From assembly GCA_024400295.1 (NCBI GenBank), contig JAKSNA010000008.1:1-64000 (forward strand): DNA of 64,000 bases. Direction: 5' to 3'. The notes under the pieces were generated by a model. That model had not been told where the DNA came from, did not search any database, and worked only from the letters and a program-made list of their open reading frames with translations. Below are positions 10,050 through 16,969 of this stretch, in pieces. Each line of letters begins with the position of its first letter. Position 1 is the first letter of the stretch. This DNA comes from Bacteroidales bacterium (GTDB lineage Bacteria > Bacteroidota > Bacteroidia > Bacteroidales > F082). The position numbers and the translations under genes were made by a program.

Positions 10050-11273
10050 ATGGAAAAAAGAAGAGTAGTAATAACAGGAATGGGCATATATTCATGCCTT
10101 GGCAAGAGCCTCGATGAGGTCCGCGATTCGTTATATACCGGCAAGTCAGGCATCATCTTCGACCCTGCCAGAAAAGAGATGGGATTCCGTTCCGGACTGA
10201 CAGCGTTCATCGAGGTTCCGGATTTGAAGGGACAGCTGAGCAGAAACCAGCGCGTCTATATGCCCGAACAGGCCAAATACGCATACGTCGCGACAGCCGA
10301 AGCGTTGAGAAACGCACGTCTCGACCAAGATTATCTGAACACACATGAAGTCGGGCTGCTTTACGGCAACGACAGCACCGCCGACGCGGTGGTCAGATCG
10401 GTCGATACCATGCGTGAGAAGAAAGACACGACCCTCGTCGGCTCCGGCGCCATCTTCCAGTCGATGAACTCGACTGTCACCATGAACCTCTCATGCATCT
10501 TCAAGCTGAGAGGCATAAACCTCACGGTGTCAGGTGCTTGCGCCAGCGGCTCGCATGCCATCGGGCTGGGTGCGCTCCTCATCAGGAACGGACTTCAGGA
10601 CTGTGTCATCTGCGGCGGCGCACAGGAAGTGAACCCGTTTTCAATCGGAAGCTTCGACGGGATCAGCGCGTTCTCGATCCGTGAAAGCGAGCCGACAAAG
10701 GCTTCAAGGCCGTTTGACCGCGACCGTGACGGACTCATCCCAAGCGGCGGCGCGGCCACCGTCATCATCGAGAGCTACGAGTCGGCGGTGAGACGCGGCG
10801 CACCAATCCTCGGCGAAGTGCTCGGCTACGGGTTCTCGTCAAACGGCGACCACATCTCCGTCCCCAACGTTGACGGACCGAGCCGCTCGCTCAAGATGTG
10901 CATCCAGGAGTCGGGCATCGACATCCGCGAAATCGGATACATCAACGCACACGCCACATCAACGCCGGTAGGCGACAGAAACGAAGCCAAGGCCATCTAC
11001 AACGTCTTCGGCGACAACTGCCCAGAAGTCACCTCGACGAAGTCACAGACAGGACACGAGATGTGGATGGCCGGCGCGTCGGAAGTCATCTACTCGATGC
11101 TCATGATGAAAAACGAATTCATCGCGGCCAACATCAACTTCGAGAACCCCGACGAAGACTCGGCGAAACTCAACATCCCGAACAAGAGAATCGAAAAGAA
11201 ATTTGACACGTTCCTCTCGAACTCATTCGGATTCGGCGGAACAAACTCAACATTGATAATCAGAAACTTATAA
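10050..11273 (+). CDS. Beta-ketoacyl-ACP synthase, FabF-like
   Basis: The enzyme performs decarboxylating Claisen condensation that extends an acyl chain by two carbons. The catalytic triad is complete: Cys in SGACASGSHAIG (about 164), His in INAHATSTPVGD (about 301) and His in KSQTGHEMWMAGASE (about 335). The C-terminal FGFGGTNS loop is also present. At 407 residues it is normal for KAS II. Its position between a dedicated acyltransferase and a dedicated ACP, in a cluster that repeats the ketoreductase and dehydratase steps, argues for a secondary-lipid ketosynthase and against the housekeeping FabF. There is no separate chain-length-factor subunit in the window. Confidence 0.88.
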   Translation: MEKRRVVITGMGIYSCLGKSLDEVRDSLYTGKSGIIFDPARKEMGFRSGLTAFIEVPDLKGQLSRNQRVYMPEQAKYAYVATAEALRNARLDQDYLNTHEVGLLYGNDSTADAVVRSVDTMREKKDTTLVGSGAIFQSMNSTVTMNLSCIFKLRGINLTVSGACASGSHAIGLGALLIRNGLQDCVICGGAQEVNPFSIGSFDGISAFSIRESEPTKASRPFDRDRDGLIPSGGAATVIIESYESAVRRGAPILGEVLGYGFSSNGDHISVPNVDGPSRSLKMCIQESGIDIREIGYINAHATSTPVGDRNEAKAIYNVFGDNCPEVTSTKSQTGHEMWMAGASEVIYSMLMMKNEFIAANINFENPDEDSAKLNIPNKRIEKKFDTFLSNSFGFGGTNSTLIIRNL

Positions 11274-11296
11274 TAACCACAAAAAATACTACTACT

Positions 11297-11542
11297 ATGA
11301 CAAGAGAAGAATTAGTCGCAAAGACAAACGAAATCTTAGCTGAAGAATTTGAAGTTGAAATCGAAGACATCAAACCGGACGGAGACATCAAGAAAACACT
11401 TGAACTTGACAGCCTCAGCATCGTTGACATGGTCGCTCTCATCGAAGAGACATTCGGCGTGAAAATCCTCGGCACGGAAGTGTCAAAAATCAAGACTTTC
11501 GACGCATTGTACGATTTCATCCTTGAAAAAATCAACGCCTGA
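11297..11542 (+). CDS. Acyl carrier protein
   Basis: This 81-residue acidic four-helix carrier has the phosphopantetheine attachment serine in LELDSLSIVDMV (Ser39) and helix III containing EETFGVKI. It would carry the growing chain for the neighbouring ketosynthase, ketoreductase and dehydratases. Its start is 23 nt after the ketosynthase stop, and a terminator follows directly, so it closes the first transcription unit of the lipid cluster. Confidence 0.93.
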   Translation: MTREELVAKTNEILAEEFEVEIEDIKPDGDIKKTLELDSLSIVDMVALIEETFGVKILGTEVSKIKTFDALYDFILEKINA

Positions 11543-11552
11543 CAACCCGGAT

Positions 11553-11599
11553 AGACTTGTATCAAATCTCTGAAAATGAGACTGATACAAGTCTTTTTC
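11553..11599 (+). terminator. Rho-independent terminator after the ACP gene
   Basis: AGACTTGTATCA (11553-11564) pairs perfectly with TGATACAAGTCT (11583-11594), with an inner TCTC/GAGA extension. TTTTT follows. Confidence 0.88.
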
Positions 11600-11619
11600 A
11601 ATATTAAGATTCATTTGCA

Positions 11620-13107
11620 ATGTACGATTTTGTCATAACAGGTGCCGGTTTGGCGGGTCTGGAATTTGGTTATCTCATGGCCAAGAAAGGCAACAGAGTC
11701 TGCGTGCTTGAGAAAGACAGCCGCATCGGAGGATGCCTTCAGACCTTCAGAAGAAACGGTATGTTGTATGACACTGGTTTTCATTACGTTGGCGGTCTTG
11801 ATGAAGGTCAGCCGCTGAACACGCTCTTCAAGGAACTCGACCTTCTGGATTTGCCATGGAAACGTCTCGACAATGACGCTTTCGATGAAGTCATCGTCGG
11901 TGATGAGCATTATTTCTTTGCCAACGGCTTTGACAATTTCGCCGAAAGGATCATAACTGATTACAAATCAAACGGTCACGAGATAAGCAAAGAAAGTGCT
12001 GAAGGCGTTTTCAAATATGCAAGATTCCTGAAAGATGTCGGCGACAATATCTTCAATGTCTTGGACAACGCCGCGCATTCAAATACGATGGATTTGTTTG
12101 CGCGTTCAGCATATCAGTTCCTGAAAGAAACGATAAAGGATGACAAGCTCATCGGAGTTGTCTCCGGCACTTCGATGAAATTGGAGCTGCGTCCTGAGAC
12201 GCTTCCGCTTTACACTTTCGCACAGATCAACAGCTCGTTTATCCGCAGCGCATGGCGGCTCGAAGGAGGCGGAATGCAAATCGCAGACAAACTCGCCGAA
12301 GGAATCAGAAGTTTCGGCGGAGATGTCATCACCAACGTCGAAGTCACAAAATTCATTGAAAATGAAGGTGTTATCAAAGGCGTAGAAATAAACGGCGGAA
12401 AAGAGGCAATCGAAGGGAAAATCTTCATCTCAAGCATTCATCCGAAACTGACGTTAGACCTGGTTCCAAAAGAAGGCAGCCGGATAAAAAACATTTTCAG
12501 AAAACGCATCGGAAACCTCGGCAACACATACGGGATGTTCACCGTGAACATGAGACTCAAAGACGGCGTTGTCCCTTACAAAAATCGTAACATTTACATA
12601 CACAACAGCTTCGACAGCATCTGGCAACAGTCTGAATATCAACCTGATATAAGCAGCAGAAGTCTGATGATAAGTTATCAGGTGCCGACAGACGGAAGCA
12701 TGTTTACAAGAAACATTGACATTTTGATGCCGATGTACTGGGACGAACTGACGAGATGGGAAGGCACGAAAGTCGGGCGCAGAGGCGGGGAATACGAGGA
12801 TATGAAACGCCGTCTTGCAGAGAAATGCATTGAGAAAGCCACGGAATACATCCCCGAACTCAAAGGAAACATCAAGGAGTTTCACACCTCCACCCCACTC
12901 ACATACCGCGACTACACCGGCGCCGTCGAAGGCTCGGCATACGGGATCAGGAAAGACTGCAACAACTCACTAATGACGGTGCTTGCCCCGAACACGACCA
13001 TCCCGAATCTTTACATGACGGGACAGAATTTAAATCTCCATGGAGTCCTCGGAGTCACGATGACGGCCTTCATGCTTTACAGGCACGGAAAATTTAAAGA
13101 CATTTAG
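11620..13107 (+). CDS. CrtI-like FAD-dependent oxidoreductase (phytoene desaturase / retinol saturase class)
   Basis: The 495-residue flavoprotein opens with a Rossmann dinucleotide site (ITGAGLAGLEFGYLMAKKG) and the adjacent Glu that binds the FAD ribose (VLEKDSRIGGCLQTF). It ends with the family's C-terminal FAD motif region (NLYMTGQNLNLHGVLGVTM). Members add or remove hydrogen across polyene or isoprenoid double bonds; substrate and direction cannot be told here. There are no carotenoid genes (crtB, crtE) nearby. Beside ketosynthase, ACP, ketoreductase and dehydratases, it more likely acts on an ACP-derived polyene or unsaturated acyl chain. It is preceded by a terminator and lacks a clear promoter motif. 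Confidence 0.78.
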   Translation: MYDFVITGAGLAGLEFGYLMAKKGNRVCVLEKDSRIGGCLQTFRRNGMLYDTGFHYVGGLDEGQPLNTLFKELDLLDLPWKRLDNDAFDEVIVGDEHYFFANGFDNFAERIITDYKSNGHEISKESAEGVFKYARFLKDVGDNIFNVLDNAAHSNTMDLFARSAYQFLKETIKDDKLIGVVSGTSMKLELRPETLPLYTFAQINSSFIRSAWRLEGGGMQIADKLAEGIRSFGGDVITNVEVTKFIENEGVIKGVEINGGKEAIEGKIFISSIHPKLTLDLVPKEGSRIKNIFRKRIGNLGNTYGMFTVNMRLKDGVVPYKNRNIYIHNSFDSIWQQSEYQPDISSRSLMISYQVPTDGSMFTRNIDILMPMYWDELTRWEGTKVGRRGGEYEDMKRRLAEKCIEKATEYIPELKGNIKEFHTSTPLTYRDYTGAVEGSAYGIRKDCNNSLMTVLAPNTTIPNLYMTGQNLNLHGVLGVTMTAFMLYRHGKFKDI

Positions 13108-13129
13108 TCGCCCCAATTCATTTTTTCCC

Positions 13130-13137
13130 TATCTTTG
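13130..13137 (+). promoter_or_regulatory. -7 promoter element of the ketoreductase/dehydratase unit
   Basis: TATCTTTG followed by CCAG matches TAnnTTTG. It precedes an unusually long leader of about 150 nt before the ketoreductase ATG at 13298. Confidence 0.6.
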
Positions 13138-13150
13138 CCAGATTAAAAAA

Positions 13151-13213
13151 GTCAGTACGATTTTAAAGAAGCCATTGTTTGCTTTTTGTGCAAGAAAAAT
13201 TGTCGATACTGAC
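13151..13213 (+). promoter_or_regulatory. Hairpin in the leader of the ketoreductase operon
   Basis: GTCAGTACGA (13151-13160) can pair with TCGATACTGAC (13203-13213) with a single bulge. The loop holds a smaller A/T-rich hairpin. No T run follows, so it does not look like a terminator. It could be an attenuator or protein-binding leader structure. I do not recognise a known riboswitch class. Confidence 0.35.
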
Positions 13214-13297
13214 CATAAATTTATGTAAAATCAGTGCCTTCACATATTGAAGACATTTAAAAACAGAAATGATTTATTGTTAAAACTAATATAATCA

Positions 13298-14026
13298 ATG
13301 AGATACGCATTAGTAACGGGAGGTTCGAGAGGCATTGGCAAGGCCATCTGCATAGCTTTGGCGAAAGACGGATTTCCTGTGATAATAAATTACAATTCAA
13401 ACGACGAGGCCGCATTGGAAGTCAAGAACATAATTGAAGAACAAGGCGGCAAAGCGGAACTGATGAAGTTCAACGTCACCGATGCAGCGGCAATCGAGGC
13501 CTCGTTGGACGCATGGAGCGAGTCACATCCGGAAGATTACATCGCGGTTTTGGTGAACAACGCCGGAATCAGGATGGACAACGTGTTCGTTTTCATGGAA
13601 GACGAGCAATGGAACAGCGTGATTGACACCACTTTAGGTGGATTTTTCAATGTCACGCGCCGTCTCGTCAAGACCATGATGACAAAACGTTGGGGCAGGA
13701 TCATCAACATGGCATCGTTGTCGGGACTGAAAGGCCTTCCGGGACAGACGAACTATTCTTCAGCAAAGGCGGCGGTCATCGGAGCGACAAAGGCCTTGGC
13801 GCAAGAAGTCGCCTCAAGGAAAATCACCGTCAACGCCATCGCACCAGGTTTCATCGCGACCGACATGACAAAAGACCTCGATGAGAAATCGCTGAAAGCC
13901 AACATCCCGGCGGGACGTTTCGGTCAGCCGGAGGAAGTCGCAGCAGTCGCGTCGTTCCTCGCATCTGAAGGTGCGTCATACGTGACAGGCAACGTGATTT
14001 CCGTCAACGGAGGCTTATATACTTGA
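13298..14026 (+). CDS. 3-ketoacyl-ACP reductase, FabG-like (short-chain dehydrogenase)
   Basis: NADPH-dependent reduction of a 3-ketoacyl thioester to the 3-hydroxy form is the predicted reaction. The cofactor site is TGGSRGIGKAI, followed by the NNAGI motif. The catalytic set is Asn, Ser (MASLSGLKG), Tyr152 and Lys156 (NYSSAKAA). The C-terminal VNGGLYT end is typical of FabG. At 242 residues it is normal. The next gene starts within its stop codon (TGATG), so the two are translationally coupled. It supplies the KR step for the cluster. Confidence 0.88.
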   Translation: MRYALVTGGSRGIGKAICIALAKDGFPVIINYNSNDEAALEVKNIIEEQGGKAELMKFNVTDAAAIEASLDAWSESHPEDYIAVLVNNAGIRMDNVFVFMEDEQWNSVIDTTLGGFFNVTRRLVKTMMTKRWGRIINMASLSGLKGLPGQTNYSSAKAAVIGATKALAQEVASRKITVNAIAPGFIATDMTKDLDEKSLKANIPAGRFGQPEEVAAVASFLASEGASYVTGNVISVNGGLYT

Positions 14027-14493
14027 TGAAAACACCAAAAAAATTTTCATTTAATGAGTTTTTTGATTCCAACATGATGAACATCAACGATTTTGACATA
14101 TCAGACCTGATTCCGCAAAGAAGACCTTTCGTGATGGTTGACCGACTGACGGAGTGTGACGACGACGGCGCGACATCAGAGCTGACCTTCAAGGAAGACA
14201 ACATCTTCCGTTCCGGCGATGTGATGACAGAAAGCGGGATGATGGAAAACATCGCGCAGACATGCGCCGCGAGAATCGGTTATCTCGGACTGCTCAACAA
14301 CGAGCCGGTCAAAATCGGTGTCATCGGCGGCATAAAAAACATGCAATTCTTTGACCTGCCGAGAGTTGGCGACACTTTGGTCACAAAAATCAGCATCGTG
14401 AGCGTGGTTTTCAACGTGACCCTTGTCAACGCGAAGGTTTTCTGCAACGGGAAACTAATGGCAGAAGGTGACATGAAGATCGCACTGACATGA
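14026..14493 (+). CDS. Hotdog-fold 3-hydroxyacyl-ACP dehydratase, ApeP-like
   Basis: A hotdog-fold protein of the FabZ/ApeP group, with DLIPQRRPFVMVDRL near the N-terminus and the central helix carrying a Glu (SGMMENIAQTCAARIGY). The canonical FabZ GHFPG segment with its catalytic His is absent. The shortened loop before the Glu helix resembles what I recall of ApeP proteins of aryl polyene clusters. The frame opens with a TTG at 14023, but the ATG at 14026 shares a base with the ketoreductase stop and is preferred. An even later ATG near 14074 would remove a poorly conserved N-terminal extension. It probably works with the second hotdog protein at 14936. Confidence 0.68.
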   Translation: MKTPKKFSFNEFFDSNMMNINDFDISDLIPQRRPFVMVDRLTECDDDGATSELTFKEDNIFRSGDVMTESGMMENIAQTCAARIGYLGLLNNEPVKIGVIGGIKNMQFFDLPRVGDTLVTKISIVSVVFNVTLVNAKVFCNGKLMAEGDMKIALT

Positions 14494-14549
14494 CAAGACA
14501 AACATTACATTGATTTACAAGCGTTTAAATAAGACTAAAAATATACAAA

Positions 14550-14903
14550 ATGCTAAGATTGATTACAATAGCGGTTTTACAGAGCGTTTTTTTGGCAGGC
14601 GGACAAGTTTTCCTGAAACTTTCCATGGAAAGTCTCGGAGTATTCTCATGGACTTGGGAATGGTTCAAGAAAGCATTGATTAACTGGCCGTTATATTGTT
14701 GCGGGGGCAGTTTAGTTTTCGCGGTTCTTCTTTATTTCAACATGCTGAAAAACTACGATTTCTCGGTTGCATACCCTATCACAAGCATCAGCTACATCTT
14801 CGGGATGGCCGCCGCCTTGTTTGTTTTCCACGAAACCATTCCGCTGACAAGATGGATCGGCGTGGTCTTAATAGTTATCGGTGTCGTGTTTTTAGTTAAA
14901 TGA
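14550..14903 (+). CDS. Small four-helix transporter (SMR/EamA-like)
   Basis: The 117-residue protein consists of four hydrophobic spans with short loops (about 3-22, 45-65, 72-92 and 97-116). The third span contains YPITSISYIFGMAAALF, similar to the AY-(I/V)W-S region of small multidrug resistance proteins, and a Glu follows in HETIPLTRW. Members of this size dimerise to export cations, polyamines or lipid-linked molecules; ArnE/ArnF flippases are of this type. Sitting between the two dehydratase genes of the lipid cluster, it may flip or export the cluster's product. That is inference from position only. Confidence 0.72.
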   Translation: MLRLITIAVLQSVFLAGGQVFLKLSMESLGVFSWTWEWFKKALINWPLYCCGGSLVFAVLLYFNMLKNYDFSVAYPITSISYIFGMAAALFVFHETIPLTRWIGVVLIVIGVVFLVK

Positions 14904-14935
14904 ACGCAAATAAATATATTTAATTGACAATCAAT

Positions 14936-15295
14936 ATGTTCGACGGATTATATAAAATAAATGGAACCACAGGGAACGGATATCTTGTAGGATTGGACAA
15001 GGAAAACATGATTTTCAAGGTTCATTTTGAAGGCAACCCGGTGCTTCCCGGCGCGTGCATGATTGAGATGGCAAGAGAACTTATTGAATTGAAAATCAAT
15101 GAAAAAGTAAAAATTACAAACATCAGGAATCTCAGGTTTTTCGATGTGGTGAAACCAACGAGCAACAATGAAATTTTATTTTCATTCGACACAAAAGTCA
15201 CTGAAAATGAAATGTTTGAAGCAAAATTTATCATTTCAGACACAAGTACGGAAAAGACTTTCGCCAAATTCACACTGACAGTTGGGAAAGATTAA
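14936..15295 (+). CDS. Hotdog-fold dehydratase/thioesterase-like protein, ApeI/FabZ-like
   Basis: This single hotdog domain of about 119 residues has the FabZ-like catalytic segment VHFEGNPVLPGACMIEMAREL, containing both the His (in the VHFEGNP turn) and the downstream Glu. It is therefore the more canonical dehydratase of the pair in this cluster. The frame opens with a TTG at 14924, but ATG 14936 (MFDGLYKINGTTG) is the natural start. It overlaps no neighbour and is followed by an acyltransferase gene 16 nt later. Base composition is more A/T-rich than in the ketosynthase genes. Confidence 0.72.
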   Translation: MFDGLYKINGTTGNGYLVGLDKENMIFKVHFEGNPVLPGACMIEMARELIELKINEKVKITNIRNLRFFDVVKPTSNNEILFSFDTKVTENEMFEAKFIISDTSTEKTFAKFTLTVGKD

Positions 15296-15311
15296 TATAA
15301 AAACGACAATC

Positions 15312-16463
15312 ATGATACCAGAGCAATTTGAAGATATAAGGTCATTCACGACAGAAGAAATCCCGGCAGCGATGCAACTTCTCGTTGATGATGCGCTGAT
15401 TGAGAAAATCATTATTCTCGTGTTCGGTGAAAACTATGTTAATGAAGTGAAAAACATTCTTCGCAACATCAAAAACGCAACCGAACTTCAAAAGAAATTA
15501 ATGACCCAATGCAAAAGATGGATTGTGTCAAATTCAATGAAAGCCATTGAAACACAAGGATTTGAGACAATTAAAAACGGCAAAGCATATCTTTTCACGG
15601 GCAATCACCGCGACATCACCCTTGATGCCTTCATGCTTCAGATCAGCATGATTGAAAACGGACTCAACTCATGCAACATCGCCTTTGGCAGCAACCTGAT
15701 TCTAAACAAGACCATCGATATTTTCAGCAAGGCCAACAAGATGTTCAAAGTCGAAAGGTCACAGAATATCAGAGAGTTAGCCATAAATTCACAACATCTC
15801 TCCGACTATATAAGATACCTTATTAAAGATAATCAATCAGTCTGGATCGCCCAGCGCAACGGCCGGACGAAAGACGGCAACGACAAAACCGACCACGGCA
15901 TCATCACTATGTTTTCGATGTCAGGCGACCGCAACGATTTGATTACCAATCTTTCGGAACTCAACATCACGCCAGTGGCCACGTCGTACGAATTTGAGCC
16001 ATGCGCCATGATGAAAGCCCGCGAGCGTTACATCACTGAGCGCGACGGGAAATATGTAAAGCAACCGATGGAAGACATGGACAGCATGACATCGGGCATC
16101 AAAAAGAAGAAAGGCATCGTGAACATCGCCATCTGCAAGAGCATCACGAGTGACGACCTGAAAGAATACGATGGCGCCGATAAACGCGTCGTCATCCAGG
16201 CTGCCGCCGATTTGATTGACAAAAGAATATACGAAAACTACAGGCTTTATCCTAATAATTTCATTGCATACGACTGGTTGTCAGGCACTTCTACATTTAG
16301 AAGTCATTATACCGAAGAGGATAAAAACATTTTCAAAGCGTATTGCGACAAAATTTTCTCGAAACTCTACGAAGAACTTGGCAGCGAAGCGGAACAGCGC
16401 TTCACAGAGATTCTGCTTGGGATTTATGCGAATCCTGTAGAAAACAAAATTAAAAATTCCTGA
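15312..16463 (+). CDS. Second acyltransferase of the lipid cluster (PlsC-like)
   Basis: About 383 residues from the ATG at 15312 (a TTG-initiated frame opens at 15282 inside the end of the previous gene). The acyltransferase signature is LFTGNHRDITLDAFML, a His-x4-Asp box near residue 98. A later SVWIAQRNGRTKDGNDKTDHG stands where PlsC enzymes carry their phosphate-binding segment, so the acceptor may differ from simple lysophospholipid. Length exceeds ordinary PlsC (about 240) because of N- and C-terminal helical extensions. It ends convergently with the VapD-like gene, with 14 bp of overlap. With the enzyme at 8661, it gives the cluster two acyl-transfer steps. Confidence 0.72.
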   Translation: MIPEQFEDIRSFTTEEIPAAMQLLVDDALIEKIIILVFGENYVNEVKNILRNIKNATELQKKLMTQCKRWIVSNSMKAIETQGFETIKNGKAYLFTGNHRDITLDAFMLQISMIENGLNSCNIAFGSNLILNKTIDIFSKANKMFKVERSQNIRELAINSQHLSDYIRYLIKDNQSVWIAQRNGRTKDGNDKTDHGIITMFSMSGDRNDLITNLSELNITPVATSYEFEPCAMMKARERYITERDGKYVKQPMEDMDSMTSGIKKKKGIVNIAICKSITSDDLKEYDGADKRVVIQAAADLIDKRIYENYRLYPNNFIAYDWLSGTSTFRSHYTEEDKNIFKAYCDKIFSKLYEELGSEAEQRFTEILLGIYANPVENKIKNS

Positions 16464-16731
16464 TTATTTCGGTGAAATTCGACCAATCCTCAACACGATA
16501 CCCTCTGATATCGCGCACTGACTTTTTAAACCAGTCAACCTTCGACAAATCCATAATGGCTTTTGTCAGATTCACCAAACTGTCGCTTCTCGTCATATAT
16601 GTACTCCCCTGAATCCACTCGAATCCATCTTTCAGAAGAAGCTTCTTAATCTCATAATATGCATTGTGGTAATGCTCACCATAATGCACCTTCAGATTAG
16701 AAACGGCCATATCAAAACTCAAAGCATACAT
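16450..16731 (-). CDS. VapD-family endoribonuclease toxin
   Basis: The 93-residue protein matches the VapD pattern throughout: MYALSFDMAVSNLKVHYG at the N-terminus with an acidic residue after the first strand, YYEIKKLLLKDGFEWIQGS in the middle, and WFKKSVRDIRGYRVEDW near the end. VapD is structurally related to Cas2 and cleaves mRNA. Its start codon overlaps the stop of the 58-codon gene upstream (TAATG), which is the layout of an antitoxin-toxin pair. It overlaps the acyltransferase end by 14 bp on the opposite strand. Confidence 0.8.
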   Translation of the reverse strand: MYALSFDMAVSNLKVHYGEHYHNAYYEIKKLLLKDGFEWIQGSTYMTRSDSLVNLTKAIMDLSKVDWFKKSVRDIRGYRVEDWSNFTEIIRNF

Positions 16732-16907
16732 TATGCAACGAATTTAAAAAGGTCTTGCGGCCCGAAAAAAATATCACCGGCATCGGTCTTTACAGAAATC
16801 ACAATGCCAATAAATGAATTATTCTCAACTTCAATCACTTGACCTTCAATCCAATTGACTTCATTTGTAAGGTCAGGTGAAACCAAAACGCTATCTCCAA
16901 CTTTCAT
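16731..16907 (-). CDS. Small protein upstream of VapD, probable antitoxin
   Basis: A 58-codon frame from ATG 16907 encodes MKVGDSVLVSPDLTNEVNWI and continues to QDLFKFVA. The pattern VGDSVLV-WIEGQVIEVE-FIGIVISV looks like a small beta-barrel (SH3/KOW-like). Its stop overlaps the VapD start by one base, and a strong -7 element lies just upstream, so it is the first gene of the pair. Function as the antitoxin is inferred from position. Confidence 0.7.
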   Translation of the reverse strand: MKVGDSVLVSPDLTNEVNWIEGQVIEVENNSFIGIVISVKTDAGDIFFGPQDLFKFVA

Positions 16908-16921
16908 ATTTTATTTTTTTG

Positions 16922-16929
16922 CAAAAGTA
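16922..16929 (-). promoter_or_regulatory. -7 promoter element of the vapD pair
   Basis: The minus strand reads TACTTTTG followed by C, 15 nt before the small upstream gene's ATG. Confidence 0.65.
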
Positions 16930-16969
16930 ATATTTTTTCAAAAAAAAATAATTGTTTTCATCAAAATTT

